Source of the DNA: Catellatospora sp. KI3
Lineage (GTDB): Bacteria; Actinomycetota; Actinomycetes; Mycobacteriales; Micromonosporaceae
Length of the DNA: 64,000 nucleotides
Direction of reading: 5' to 3'
Assembly (NCBI RefSeq): GCF_029948125.1
Contig: NZ_JASAMB010000008.1
Location: forward strand, 243,233 to 307,232
Shown: in pieces, positions 1-9,172 of the stretch
How the letters are laid out: every line of letters starts with the position of its first letter
Position numbering within the stretch: the stretch's first letter is position 1
Position numbers and translations under genes: made by a program
The notes under the pieces: generated by a model
Seen by the model: only the letters and a program-made list of their open reading frames with translations
Database searches by the model: none
What the model was told of the DNA's origin: nothing

Positions 1-552
1 CCGCTCCCGCTCCTTGGTGGCCGCCTCCAGCTCGGTGGCGCGCTGGAGCCGCTCCTCGGCGTCGCCGGTCAGCCGGGACACGTACCCCATGATCGAACCG
101 GCGAGCAGGAGCAGCACGGTGCCGTTGACGGTGGCCGAGGTGACGCCCTGCCGCAGCAGCAGGTCCACCGTGCCGACCAGGAGCGCCGCGACGGTGCCCC
201 GGCGGCGGCCGCCGGAGATCGCCCAGACCAGCACCACCCCGGCGACCCAGGCCATGGGCAGGGTGGCGCTGCCGGTGTGCAGCCGCTGCGGGGCCACCAC
301 CAGCTCGGAGGCGGCCAGGCAGGCGATGGTGATGGCCATGTCGGCGGCGAGCATGGGCCAGCGCCGCCGCGCGGGATCGGCGTACGCGGCGCCGGTGACC
401 ACCGTCCACACCGCCATCAGCGCCAGCACCGCCCAGCCGAGCCACGGCCGCAGGAAGTCCTGGTAGCTGTTGACCATCAGGATCGCGGCGTAGGCGAGGG
501 CGGCGACGCGGAACACGGCCACCGCCCGCCACAGCGGCGTGAGCAGGCTCAT
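1..552 (-). CDS. Sensor histidine kinase, MacS/DUF5931 type, N-terminal part (cut by window edge)
   Basis: The reverse strand reads open from an ATG at 552 to the window edge, 184 codons. AAGGAG at 557-562 gives a ribosome binding site four bases before the ATG. The translation begins MSLLTPLWRAVAVFRVAALA and has about five hydrophobic segments, followed by a charged stretch with TGDAEERLQRATELEAA that looks like the coiled linker leading into a kinase core. This layout matches the membrane sensor part (DUF5931) of actinobacterial MacS-like two-component kinases, which sense envelope state and pair with a NarL-type regulator. The kinase core (DHp and ATPase) would lie to the left, outside the window, so the family call rests on the sensor region alone. 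Confidence 0.7.
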   Translation of the reverse strand, partial: MSLLTPLWRAVAVFRVAALAYAAILMVNSYQDFLRPWLGWAVLALMAVWTVVTGAAYADPARRRWPMLAADMAITIACLAASELVVAPQRLHTGSATLPMAWVAGVVLVWAISGGRRRGTVAALLVGTVDLLLRQGVTSATVNGTVLLLLAGSIMGYVSRLTGDAEERLQRATELEAATKERER

Positions 553-731
553 CGCGCTCCTTCCGTGGGTTGCGGCACCACCGCTACGCCATCCTAGGCA
601 GCTAGCCCTGTAGCTCGGCTGTAGCGGATCTGGAGTGGTGCGTCTAGTGGCATATGCGAATGAGTGATAGAAATCGGCGGTCGCTGCGCAGCGCCTAGAA
701 GTTACCCCCCGAACTTCACAGGGAGACCCCC

Positions 732-1229
732 ATGCTCCGTATCGTCCGCCGCGGGATGACCGTCCTCGGCGCCGCCACCGTAGCCGCCGTGCTCGCGTTC
801 GCCAGCCCGGCGCACGCGGCCACCTTCCTCACCCATGCCCAGGCCGCCTCGCAGCTCAGCGCCGCCGGGATCACCTGGTCGTCCAGCGGCAACTGCTCCA
901 ACCGCAACAACTCGACCTGCACCTCGTTCGAGCAGGTGCGGCAGGTCACCATCAGCGGCATCAAGACGCTGAAGTCGTCCAGCGGCTGCGCCATCAACAT
1001 CACCGCGGGCACCGAGACCGGCCACGCTGGCGGCACCTACAGCCACTGGAACGGCTACAAGCTCGACATCAGCAAGTACACCTGCATCGGGAACTACATC
1101 AAGAACAACTTCACCTACGTCGGGTACATCTCCGGCTGGGGCTACCAGTGGAAGTCCGGTGCGGGCAACCTCTACACCGACGAGGGCAACCACTGGGACA
1201 TCACGTACTACAACTGCGGCGGCTGCTGA
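732..1229 (+). CDS. Small secreted protein with M15/DD-peptidase-like zinc motif
   Basis: 165 aa. Residues 1-30 form a signal peptide (RR, a hydrophobic core, then SPAHA before ATF), so the product is exported. GGGAGA at 721-726 precedes the ATG by 5 bases. The mature part has six cysteines, enough for three disulfides. It also carries the spaced motif GHAGGTYSHWNGYKLDIS and, later, EGNHWDITY. An H..G...D element followed by HWD is the zinc-binding pattern of the hedgehog/DD-peptidase (M15) fold, which cleaves or binds peptidoglycan peptides. I infer a secreted cell-wall peptidase or a lytic protein. Actual catalysis is not shown, and it may only be a fold relative. It stands alone between a divergent kinase and mraY. 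Confidence 0.6.
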   Translation: MLRIVRRGMTVLGAATVAAVLAFASPAHAATFLTHAQAASQLSAAGITWSSSGNCSNRNNSTCTSFEQVRQVTISGIKTLKSSSGCAINITAGTETGHAGGTYSHWNGYKLDISKYTCIGNYIKNNFTYVGYISGWGYQWKSGAGNLYTDEGNHWDITYYNCGGC

Positions 1230-1280
1230 CCTCCGCGCCCGCACTCCATACGGGCCGCGCCGCACCGCGGCCCGGGAGGC

Positions 1281-1342
1281 TGCACTTTCGGGGAAACTGC
1301 ACGAATCCGCACTCGGATTCCGGCAGTTTCCCCGAAAGTGCA
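1281..1342. repeat. 62-bp REPIN-like element, copy 1
   Basis: The outer arms at 1281-1300 and 1323-1342 are perfect 20-bp inverted repeats, and GAATCC/GGATTC pair inside them. Each arm is itself close to a hairpin: TGCA-TTT, loop CGGGG, AAA-TGCA. It lies between the secreted protein gene and mraY, both on the plus strand. Confidence 0.9.
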
Positions 1343-1391
1343 CGTCCGATCGCACGGGGCGGACGGGGCGGACAGGGCGGGTCGGCGTCCG

Positions 1392-1397
1392 TAGTAT
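1392..1397 (+). promoter_or_regulatory. Candidate -10 box for mraY
   Basis: TAGTAT lies 49 bases before the mraY ATG and just after the 62-bp element. No clear -35 is visible in the G-rich stretch before it. The hexamer is the only AT-rich patch in the gap. Confidence 0.3.
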
Positions 1398-1445
1398 GGG
1401 CGGCTCAGCGATCTTGTCCTGTCGCCGTCGGAAGGTACCCCGCCG

Positions 1446-2543
1446 ATGATCTCCTCCGTCGTCGCGGCCGCCGTCGCGTTCGTGTTCGCTCTCCTCTGCA
1501 CGCCGCTGGCGATCCGCGGCCTGGTCCGGTTGCGGGCAGGCCAGCCGATCCGCGACGAGAACCCGGCCGCGCACCAGGTCAAACGGGGCACCCCGACGAT
1601 GGGCGGGCTGGTCTTCGTCGCCGGGACCGTGCTGGCCTACATGGTCGGCCACGTGGTGATGAGCGCGCTGCCGACGGCGCAGATCGTGCCGCCGGGCCCG
1701 ACGATGACCGGGTTCGTCCTGCTCGGGCTGATGGTGTTCTGCGGCGGCATCGGGTTCGTCGACGACTTCCTGAAGGTCACCAAGAAGAACACGGCCGGGC
1801 TGAGCGGGCGCTGGAAGCTGGCGCTGCAGCTGCTGATCGGCACCGGCTTCGGCGTGGTGGCGCTGGGCTTCCCGAGTACGGCCGGGTGGTCGGTGTCCGG
1901 CACGCGGCTGTCGTTCGTCCGCGAGATCAGCTGGCTGAACGTCGGCCAGGTCGGGGCCGTGGTCGTCTTCATCGCGGTCGTCATGGCGTCCACGAACGCC
2001 GTCAACCTGACCGACGGGCTCGACGGGCTCGCCACCGGCACCTCGATCATCGTGCTGACCGCGTACGGGCTGATCTCGTTCTGGCAGTACCGGCACTGGT
2101 GCGCCGACCCGGCGGCGCAGGCGGCGCTCTGCTACGAGGCGCGCGATCCGCTGGAGACGGCGCTGGTCGCCGGGGCCGCCGCCGGGGCCCTGCTGGGCTT
2201 CCTGTGGTGGAACACGTCACCGGCGCGGATCATCATGGGCGACACCGGGTCCATGGCGCTGGGCGGGCTGCTCGCCGGGGAGGCGGTGGCCACCCGGACC
2301 GTGCTGCTGCTGCCGGTGCTGGCCGCGCTGTTCGTGGTCGTCACGATGTCGCGGATCATCCAGTACACGTCCTTCGAGACGACCGGCAAGCGGGTGTTCC
2401 GGATGTCGCCGCTGCACCACCACTTCGAGATGGTGGGCTGGACCGAGGTCACCATCGTCACCCGGTTCTGGATCATCGCGGGCGGCGGCGTCGCCGCCGG
2501 CCTGGCCGTCTTCTACGCCGACCACCTCAGCCGCCTGCCCTGA
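1446..2543 (+). CDS. mraY: Phospho-N-acetylmuramoyl-pentapeptide transferase (MraY)
   Basis: 365 aa, the usual length. It transfers phospho-MurNAc-pentapeptide from UDP to undecaprenyl phosphate, making lipid I at the inner face of the membrane. The family landmarks are present in order: KRGTPTMGG near residue 48, GFVDDFLKV with the catalytic Asp pair and [36 protein letters not shown], and the C-terminal MSPLHHHFE. About ten transmembrane helices alternate with these loops. GGAAGG lies upstream of the ATG. Odd point: none of the dcw neighbours (murF, murD, ftsW, murG) are here, so this may be a second, stand-alone copy rather than the division-cluster gene. I cannot tell from the window whether another copy exists. 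Confidence 0.93.
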   Translation: MISSVVAAAVAFVFALLCTPLAIRGLVRLRAGQPIRDENPAAHQVKRGTPTMGGLVFVAGTVLAYMVGHVVMSALPTAQIVPPGPTMTGFVLLGLMVFCGGIGFVDDFLKVTKKNTAGLSGRWKLALQLLIGTGFGVVALGFPSTAGWSVSGTRLSFVREISWLNVGQVGAVVVFIAVVMASTNAVNLTDGLDGLATGTSIIVLTAYGLISFWQYRHWCADPAAQAALCYEARDPLETALVAGAAAGALLGFLWWNTSPARIIMGDTGSMALGGLLAGEAVATRTVLLLPVLAALFVVVTMSRIIQYTSFETTGKRVFRMSPLHHHFEMVGWTEVTIVTRFWIIAGGGVAAGLAVFYADHLSRLP

Positions 2544-2634
2544 CGAACCCTGAGAACCGCCGGTAAGCCGCCATGACCTCGAGGCCGACGAAATCCAGAC
2601 TCGCCGGCCTCCCGAAACCTCGCGGTCGACCTGG

Positions 2635-5600
2635 CTACCTCCAGGCGACCGCCGACTCCTCGAGCTCACGCATCAGAGACTCCGGTATGTCCATGGCGTT
2701 GAACCGCAGGCGGGACGGGCCTCGCAAGGCGCTCATGGCCCACAGCGCACAGGTACGCCCGAGCGCGTCGGCCTTGCGGGCATAGCGCGCCAACGCGCCC
2801 ACGTCGGCGGGCTTGCCGACAAGACCAAGACCGATCGCCGCCAGATGCGACTGATCGCCGCGGACCGCGAGAGCGCGGTTGAACGCGGCCTTGGCGGCGT
2901 AAGTATCACGCTGTGCGAGCCACCGTAATGCGAACTCTCGTGACGCCGGGGAAGTCGGCTTGTCAGCCAGCTGGACGATCACCGCCTCGACCATCTTCGT
3001 CAGATCACCCCGGCCGAGGTCCACGTCGAACGAGCGGCGGAGTCCGTCCGAACCTGGGAAGACGGAGGATGCTATCCGATCGCGCTCCCGGCTGAGCTTC
3101 CGGCCCGGACGGGGAGCGGCAAGAGACAAGGTGGCCCGGTCGGAAGGGGTCCGTCTGGCCATGGTCTGCACCATCGTCTCCAACTGCTCAGCCAGCTCCA
3201 GCTGCAGTCGGACGGGCTTCGCGTCCAGCAGGTCGACCAGTCGACGCGCCGATCGACCGCCGCCCATGAGGATTGCGATCGCCCCCTTGACGATGGTGTC
3301 CTCAGCTCCGGCGAGGCCGCGTTCTGCCAGATGGTCCACCATGGCGGCCAGGTCCTTCTCTCCCGACTGGTAGATGGCGGCGAACGTCGCCACCACGAAG
3401 TCGGTATCTTTTTCCCGCAATGCTTCCAGCGCGTACGCCGCGATCTCCGAGAGCGGGAGCGATGAGAACCGGTTGACAGCCTCCGCTGCTCTCTCGATGT
3501 CGTAGAGTGCGACGGTGCCCGCGATCCGCTGCGCGCCCATCCTGGTTCGGTAAGCCCCCACCAGCGCCGACATCGCGGCGCTCGCTTCGTCTCGTAATGG
3601 GCCGTCGATGTCAGCATGCCGTCTCAGAGCCGGCCATGCCCGGATGTCACCGATGAGGCCGGTCAGCGAGACCAGCTTGCGCGCCGGATCGACTGAAGAC
3701 GAGTCGATGGCGGCGAGTAGCACTTCAAGACGGTCCTGGTCAAACCTGCCAAACCGTGTGTACAGGCCGATCCGGGACAGGGCGGCTAAGTCCGCGTCGT
3801 CGGAACCTACCCGCTGGAGAAGCTCGGCGAAGCCCTCGGCCGAGAAGGCCAGATTCATCGCCGCCAGGACCCTTTGCATCTCAGACGGACTCTCGTCGAG
3901 CATCTCCAGAAGTGCGATTCGGCCGGCTTCACCGCACCGCTCGAAAGCTTTCATCGCGCGGTTCCAGCAGTTCCAGTAAGCAGCGCCCGCATTGCTCGTC
4001 GGAAGGATCCGCAGCACTTCTCGGATGGCAGGAACGGTGTCGGCGGTGCCGATGGCACCGAGCGCCTCCAGGATTGCCTCCAGTTCCGCTTCCGACACAT
4101 CGGGGACGCGTTTGAGCAGCTCAGGGATTGCTCTTGAGCCGATCCGCCCCAGAGCATCCCTGGCCGTCTCTCGGACGATCTGTTCGGGGTCGAAGATGCG
4201 GCTGACGATTACGTCCAGGGCGCCTGCGCCCTCCATCCTCGCCAGACCCAAGACGAGCGACGCCTTCTGTATGCCCTCCAGTTTCTCGGCGAGCAGCTCG
4301 CGATAGAGCCGCCCGGCTTCGGCGATCTCGTCCGGCTCCGACATCTCGGCGGCTACCGCGAACGCGAGTGCCGCCCTGTTCCGCGCGGCCAAGAGCCGTA
4401 GGTAGCTACGCCTGGCCTCGGCGTTTCCCCTCGTCAGCACCCCGAGTGCCAGAGTCGCGATGGCCGAGTTGGAGGAGTTCCTGTCGTCCCGCTCGCTGAC
4501 AGTGGTCAGTTCCTCTACCGCCACCAGCCCGTCATGTTCTTTCCAAGCCGCCGCTGCGGCAACGATGAGGGCCTGGTTCTCGCCGTTCAGTTCTTCGCGG
4601 AGCACCGCGTAGGTGGCAGGATCCCGCAGTTTGCCCAGCGTCTGGATCGCCGCAGCCCGAACCTGTTCATTCTGGTTGTCCGCATTCGCCAGCAGCAGCA
4701 GGTCGTCGCGGACGCTTGCGCCGCCGATCCGTCCCAGCACGAGTACGGCCTCGAGCAGATCATCGTGTCCGCCGCGTTCGAGGACCTTCAGCGCGGCCGG
4801 ATGCGCAAAGTGATCACGCAGCAGAGCGTGGCGGAAGGTGAACCGGACCCGTGACATCACCGGATAGTTCGACGACGTGATCAACTGCATCGCCGTCGCA
4901 AGACCGATCACCTCAGCGGTCTTCTCACCGGCGGCGCCCCACAGCGCGCCCTTGTCCAGCACCCAGTCGCCGCTCGGGTCGTCCACCTGCACCGAACGGA
5001 TGAGCGCGAGACCGAGGTAGGCGTAGAACTCCTCGATCGTGCAGGTGCCGGTCCAGGACGGTCGCTCCACCTCCCATTGGAAACGGGTCGCGACGTACAT
5101 GCGGAAGACCTCGTGCGCCACTTCGGATGGGCCGGTCGTGCTGCCGAGGGACGACACGTCCAGCGCGCCGACGCTGGACGGATCCAGCATGAACGCGCTG
5201 GCGAGCAGCGCCAGCAGCAGGGGCGTCGCGGCCAGGGAACGGAATGCCTCATCGGCATCGAACGCCGCCACCAGCGCAGGCAGGTCGCGTACGTACTCCT
5301 TGACCTGCTCCGGCCGTAGTCCATCGAGTGTTGCCGCGCCGAGGAAGGGAAGCGGGAAGCCGACGGTCTCCGCGATGATCCGGTACTCGGCCCTGCGGCA
5401 GCTAGCGATGATTCGGCAGTCGTCAGCCTTCGACAGCTCCCGCAGCAGGCTGGTGCAGCCGCTTCTGGCCTCCTCCGTTCCGACTGCGGCGGCCGACGAC
5501 GGCTGCTCCAGCTCGTCCAGACCATCGATGAACAGGATGCCGTTGCCGTTGCCGAGGACGTTGTCGATCTCGGTGACGTCGACCCGGCAGACCCGGGCGA

Positions 5601-6738
5601 TCCAGGCCGCCAGGGTGGTGTCCGTCCCATGCCGCCACAACCGGGCCGGGACGTACAGTGGAACCGGCGCCGAGGGGTCGCCGAGCCGCTTCTTCGCCGC
5701 CTCCCGCGCGGTCAGCAGCAGACTCACCGTCTTACCCGAGCCGGGTTCGCCCAGCAGCAACATGCGCCACCGGTAAGACTCGAGCGCGTCCGCGAAAGTG
5801 CTGAACCTCTTCAGCTCCGGCGCGCCGAAGGCCACGGAGTTCACGTTGATGGAGAAGATCGGGGGCTTCCACTCGGAGAAGACCTCGAGCGGCTGCGGCA
5901 GCGCCTGAGGGCTAGCCGTGCTGCTGATGGCGATCGGCTCCACGCCGGGTAGCAGGCCGCGCAGCAGGTAGCTGTCGGCGAACATGATGAGCGAGCGGCA
6001 GTAGTGGTCGAAGGGGTCCTGCGTCGGCCGGGCGACCCGGATCATCTCAGGTCGCCAGCCGCCGGCGATCAGTTGCGTGTCGCTCAGGGATCGCAGCCAA
6101 CGTGCGTTCGAGGACGCGTTGGCGGCCTGCCATCGGGCGATCTCCGGCAGGCGGTCGAGGATGGCTTCGGTCGGCAGCGCCCGGCCGCCGTCGTCGCGCC
6201 GGGCTATCTGGATCATGCCGCAGACCGCGCCCGTACGAAGGTTCATCAGCGGGCTGCCGCTGACGCCTTCGCTGACCCTCGTCTCCTTGAACTTGAGCAG
6301 TTCGGTGTCGCTGCCCACCCCAGACATGCCCTCGATGCTGCCGAAGAACGAGTCCCCCTGCTGGTATCGGCTCGGATAGCCGTACGAGTACACCTCGTCG
6401 CCGAACGTCGCACCGACGCCGAGGCAGGCCCAGCGCCCCGGCGGTGGCGGCGTGGCCGCCTCGATGCAGAGCAGGTCCGGAAATCGCGAGGCGGGATCGT
6501 CTATGAGGTCCCGGACCACGCCGACACTCTCGTAGCCACCGCCGACAATGGTGACCGACTGCCCCACCCGGGCCGCCTTCGGCAGCAGGTGTGCGCAGCT
6601 CAGCAGCAGGCGGTCGGTGACGAAGAACCCCGTCGCCACCGCGTCCGCGGCGTGCAGCCGCACGGTCGAGGCGATGAGTTGGGCCGCTATCGCATCCCTG
6701 TCAGCCGGCGACCCGGCTGCCCGGCTTTCAGGCGTCAC
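2635..6738 (-). CDS. Trypsin-like peptidase - STAND (NACHT) NTPase - HEAT repeat protein
   Basis: 1367 aa from the GTG at 6738. That start is chosen because GGAG precedes it and it overlaps the end of the Trypco1 gene by 11 bases; a longer in-frame start at 6807 would run deep into that gene. Residues ~15-200 are a trypsin-like peptidase with His in SCAHLL (~50), Asp in PDLLCIE (~88) and Ser in GVSGSP (~160). Residues ~325-600 are a NACHT-type STAND NTPase with Walker A GEPGSGKT (~330-337) and Walker B ILFIDGLDEL (~401). The rest, about 750 residues, is alpha-helical repeats of HEAT/PBS-lyase type (VRAAAIQTLGKLRDPA, VRETARDALGRIGSRAIP). By analogy with known STAND immune proteins, I infer that the repeats sense a trigger, the NACHT oligomerises and the peptidase is the effector. 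Codon use is visibly less GC-extreme than in neighbours, suggesting transfer. Confidence 0.88.
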   Translation of the reverse strand: MTPESRAAGSPADRDAIAAQLIASTVRLHAADAVATGFFVTDRLLLSCAHLLPKAARVGQSVTIVGGGYESVGVVRDLIDDPASRFPDLLCIEAATPPPPGRWACLGVGATFGDEVYSYGYPSRYQQGDSFFGSIEGMSGVGSDTELLKFKETRVSEGVSGSPLMNLRTGAVCGMIQIARRDDGGRALPTEAILDRLPEIARWQAANASSNARWLRSLSDTQLIAGGWRPEMIRVARPTQDPFDHYCRSLIMFADSYLLRGLLPGVEPIAISSTASPQALPQPLEVFSEWKPPIFSINVNSVAFGAPELKRFSTFADALESYRWRMLLLGEPGSGKTVSLLLTAREAAKKRLGDPSAPVPLYVPARLWRHGTDTTLAAWIARVCRVDVTEIDNVLGNGNGILFIDGLDELEQPSSAAAVGTEEARSGCTSLLRELSKADDCRIIASCRRAEYRIIAETVGFPLPFLGAATLDGLRPEQVKEYVRDLPALVAAFDADEAFRSLAATPLLLALLASAFMLDPSSVGALDVSSLGSTTGPSEVAHEVFRMYVATRFQWEVERPSWTGTCTIEEFYAYLGLALIRSVQVDDPSGDWVLDKGALWGAAGEKTAEVIGLATAMQLITSSNYPVMSRVRFTFRHALLRDHFAHPAALKVLERGGHDDLLEAVLVLGRIGGASVRDDLLLLANADNQNEQVRAAAIQTLGKLRDPATYAVLREELNGENQALIVAAAAAWKEHDGLVAVEELTTVSERDDRNSSNSAIATLALGVLTRGNAEARRSYLRLLAARNRAALAFAVAAEMSEPDEIAEAGRLYRELLAEKLEGIQKASLVLGLARMEGAGALDVIVSRIFDPEQIVRETARDALGRIGSRAIPELLKRVPDVSEAELEAILEALGAIGTADTVPAIREVLRILPTSNAGAAYWNCWNRAMKAFERCGEAGRIALLEMLDESPSEMQRVLAAMNLAFSAEGFAELLQRVGSDDADLAALSRIGLYTRFGRFDQDRLEVLLAAIDSSSVDPARKLVSLTGLIGDIRAWPALRRHADIDGPLRDEASAAMSALVGAYRTRMGAQRIAGTVALYDIERAAEAVNRFSSLPLSEIAAYALEALREKDTDFVVATFAAIYQSGEKDLAAMVDHLAERGLAGAEDTIVKGAIAILMGGGRSARRLVDLLDAKPVRLQLELAEQLETMVQTMARRTPSDRATLSLAAPRPGRKLSRERDRIASSVFPGSDGLRRSFDVDLGRGDLTKMVEAVIVQLADKPTSPASREFALRWLAQRDTYAAKAAFNRALAVRGDQSHLAAIGLGLVGKPADVGALARYARKADALGRTCALWAMSALRGPSRLRFNAMDIPESLMRELEESAVAWR

Positions 6739-7054
6739 GCTCCCACTCCAGGGTGAGTTTGACGCTGGATGCCGCCGACCCGTTGACGATGAGAGCGGTG
6801 AGCTCACCCGACTCCATGGCGAACTCGATGCCGATCTCCAGGGTCGCCCGCTTCGGCTGGATCTCCGCCAGGGTCTCGAACAGCTGCTTGCCGACCTCGC
6901 GGATGCCGGTGAGCGCCGACGAGATGGCCTTCGGCACGGATGCTATCCGGACTTCGTCGTCCAGCACCCTGGCCTCCACGAACGCGACCGTCCCGCTCTC
7001 GTCGAGCAGGACAGGCACCACCGCTCGCCGCACTGGTTCCTCGTCTTCGATCAT
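6728..7054 (-). CDS. Trypco1 (CU044_2847-family) trypsin-co-occurring domain protein
   Basis: 108 aa. AGGGGAGAG sits just before the ATG at 7054. The sequence starts MIEDEEPVRRAVVPVLLDES, has a repeated beta-strand pattern (VAFVEARVL, ATLEIGIEFAMESG, SVKLTLEWE) and a central amphipathic helix. This is the pattern of the small Trypco1/CU044_2847 domain that recurs beside trypsin-STAND genes in actinobacterial conflict systems. It overlaps the peptidase-NACHT start by 11 bases, so the two are translationally coupled and likely act together, with this protein perhaps a sensor, an inhibitor or a substrate of the peptidase. The role is inferred from context only. Confidence 0.75.
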   Translation of the reverse strand: MIEDEEPVRRAVVPVLLDESGTVAFVEARVLDDEVRIASVPKAISSALTGIREVGKQLFETLAEIQPKRATLEIGIEFAMESGELTALIVNGSAASSVKLTLEWERDA

Positions 7055-7268
7055 CGCCGGCTCTCCCCTATCTGGACGGTCGTCCCGACAGTCAGCCTCG
7101 CGGATGACACAGGCATGTGCAACGAGACCTGCTGATCATCCTCGGCGCGACTCCCACATCCAGCCAATCGACCGACATCCGACCATCCGACAGGACCATC
7201 ACCGCCGCCGCCGACCGACCGCGCGGCATCACACCCCAGCAGTTGGGCGGGCGCACCGATCGCAAGCG

Positions 7269-7330
7269 TGCAGTTTCGGAGATTGTGCTGGAATCGTGGG
7301 TCGGATCCGTGCATTTTCCCCGAAACTGCA
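7269..7330. repeat. 62-bp REPIN-like element, copy 2 (diverged left arm)
   Basis: Same length and layout as the other copies. The left arm is degraded (TGCAGTTTCGGAGATTGTGC) while the right arm keeps TTTCCCCGAAACTGCA. It ends 5 bases downstream of the stop codon of the next minus-strand gene, in the gap before the Trypco1 module. Confidence 0.8.
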
Positions 7331-7335
7331 GGAAT

Positions 7336-8388
7336 CTACCGGGCGCTGGCGGGCGGGGCGGCGGGCTCGTCGGGGAGGAGGAAGACCTGCTTGTTCTCGG
7401 CGACGAAGAGGACCTGGTGGGAGTCGGGCAGGTAGCTGCCGCCCTCGACCGCCGCGGCCTTGCCGTTCTGCTCCGGGAACGTGCCGACGTAGCGCGGGGT
7501 GCGCTTCATGGCGTCGCGCAGCAGGTCGTCGCCCTCCAGGTCCGGGTCGGTCTCGTAGACCCAGTAGATCGCGTGGCTGGCCAGTACCAGGCGGGTGCGG
7601 TCGTCGGACAGGGTGCTCACCGAGATGCGGTTGACCGTCGACGCGAACTGCCCGACGGGCTCCAGTTCGGCGTCGTCGCCGCTGTGGTCCGGCAGCTCGA
7701 CGCGGTACAGCGGGGAGCGGGGGCCCTTGGCGAAGATGTAGAGGTCGCCGTCGAGCCAGAGCATGGCCTCGGCGTTGCGGGTGCGGCACCCCTGCGCCGG
7801 GTCGGGGAACGCCACCGGGTACTTGGCGGTCACCACGAACGGGTCGTCGGTGTCCGGGTCCGGCTCCAGCGTCTTGAACAGGTGCTGCTTGGCCTTGCAG
7901 TCGTTCGCGCCGATGTCGCCAATCCACAGGTTGTCGTCGTCGTCGACGACGATGTCCTCCCAGTCGCCGTTCGCGGCGCTGAAGACCCCGGCGAACGGGA
8001 AGTTCTCGCCCCGGCGTACCGGCCTGGAGTGGCCGTCGTCGCCGACCTTGATCGCCCACAGCGCGGCCCGGGGGCGCTGCACGGTCGCGCCGCCGCCGTC
8101 GCGCAGCCAGTAGAAGACGCCCGGGTAGCGGCGGCTGGCGGCCAGGCCCGACGCCTCGCTGGCGGGCAGGGCGACGTCGCCGATGGCCACGCTCTGCCCG
8201 AGCAGGGCGGGCGCGAACGGATGCGCGGCGACCTCGGGCCGCGGCGGCGGGGGCACCGGGCCGTCGCCCGTGCCGGACGGGCCGACCACCGCTGCGGCGA
8301 CGGTGGCGGGCAGGGTGGGCCGGAGGTGCATCATTGCCGTCGCGGCGGAGGCCAGCAGGGCCGCGGCGATGATCCGCTTTCGGGTCAT
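7336..8388 (-). CDS. Secreted beta-propeller-like protein of unknown function
   Basis: 350 aa. A short basic N-terminus (MTRKRII) and a hydrophobic stretch make a signal peptide or N-terminal anchor, followed by a Pro-rich spacer (PVPPPPRPE). The body has blade-like strand repeats with ASGLAASRRYPGVFYWLRD, GDWEDIVVDDDDNLWIGDIGAND and EAMLWLDGDLYIFAKG. The WEDI...LWIGDIGxN signature is common in secreted actinobacterial propeller proteins without assigned activity. I recognise the fold pattern but not a function. It is divergent from a lipoprotein gene with 76 bases between the two starts. Confidence 0.6.
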   Translation of the reverse strand: MTRKRIIAAALLASAATAMMHLRPTLPATVAAAVVGPSGTGDGPVPPPPRPEVAAHPFAPALLGQSVAIGDVALPASEASGLAASRRYPGVFYWLRDGGGATVQRPRAALWAIKVGDDGHSRPVRRGENFPFAGVFSAANGDWEDIVVDDDDNLWIGDIGANDCKAKQHLFKTLEPDPDTDDPFVVTAKYPVAFPDPAQGCRTRNAEAMLWLDGDLYIFAKGPRSPLYRVELPDHSGDDAELEPVGQFASTVNRISVSTLSDDRTRLVLASHAIYWVYETDPDLEGDDLLRDAMKRTPRYVGTFPEQNGKAAAVEGGSYLPDSHQVLFVAENKQVFLLPDEPAAPPASAR

Positions 8389-8464
8389 ACCCTGCTAACG
8401 CGCCAGCCGAAGATCCGATCCTGTCCCCGGCAACCGGCGCGCCGCCGAGCGCGTCTTGTCTGCC

Positions 8465-9109
8465 ATGACACGCATTCACATCCGTGCCCGCCGGATCCGC
8501 CCCGGCCTGCCCGCCGCGGCTGCCGGACTGGCCCTGATCGCACTGCTGGCAGGCTGCGCCGGGCAGGAGAAGGACGCAGCGGAGGCGGCCGCGCCGCCGC
8601 AGTTCCCGGCGGCGCGGACGGCGGGCTGCGACACCGACCGGCCGCTGCCGTCGCCGATCGAGACGGCCGGCACCATCATGTACGGCTCCGACGCCGAGCT
8701 CGACAGCGTGCTCGGGGTGGTGCAGCGCGAGGCCGAGGGCGGCCGGTTCGCCGACGTGTACGGCGGCATCGAGGTGGTGCCGGAGAAGGGCGAGGCGATC
8801 ATCTACCGCGTCCCCTCGGCCGACTTCGACGCGTACGTGCGCTCGGTGGCCGGGCAGGAGTGCATCCACCTGCGCGACGCCGCGTTCAGCCAGGCGGCGC
8901 TGCTCAAGCTGACCAACCGGATCAGCGACGACAACAAGTACTGGCGCGGCCAGGGCATCGAGATCAACGTGACCGGCCCGCTGCCCGACTCGTCCGGCGT
9001 GCGGGTAGGCGTGACCAAGGTCGACCCGAAGGTGCAGCAGAGGCTGGTCGAGCGCTACGGCGCGCAGATCCCGATCACCGTGGTGCAGGAGGGGCCGGCC
9101 AGCTGGTGA
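8465..9109 (+). CDS. Putative lipoprotein
   Basis: 214 aa from the ATG at 8465 (MTRIHIRARR); a TTG three codons upstream is also open but less likely. Residues ~1-32 are a lipoprotein signal: basic N-region, hydrophobic core and lipobox LLAGC, so the protein should be lipid-anchored outside the membrane. The mature part holds acidic/Ala-rich spacer DAAEAAAPP and a small alpha/beta domain with GVVQREAEGGRFADVYGGIEV, two cysteines (AGQECIHL, TAGCDTD) and VGVTKVDPKVQQRLVERYG. No known family is recognised. No Shine-Dalgarno is visible, so the message may be leaderless or weakly translated. Confidence 0.65.
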   Translation: MTRIHIRARRIRPGLPAAAAGLALIALLAGCAGQEKDAAEAAAPPQFPAARTAGCDTDRPLPSPIETAGTIMYGSDAELDSVLGVVQREAEGGRFADVYGGIEVVPEKGEAIIYRVPSADFDAYVRSVAGQECIHLRDAAFSQAALLKLTNRISDDNKYWRGQGIEINVTGPLPDSSGVRVGVTKVDPKVQQRLVERYGAQIPITVVQEGPASW

Positions 9110-9172
9110 GCGTGGGCAGTCTCACCGGGGGCTGCGCGGGCGCCGGGCGGGTGCACCCGGCACACTTCCTGG

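Noticed and set aside
702..2096. 464-aa minus-strand frame
   Set aside because: Shadow of mraY and the secreted protein gene.
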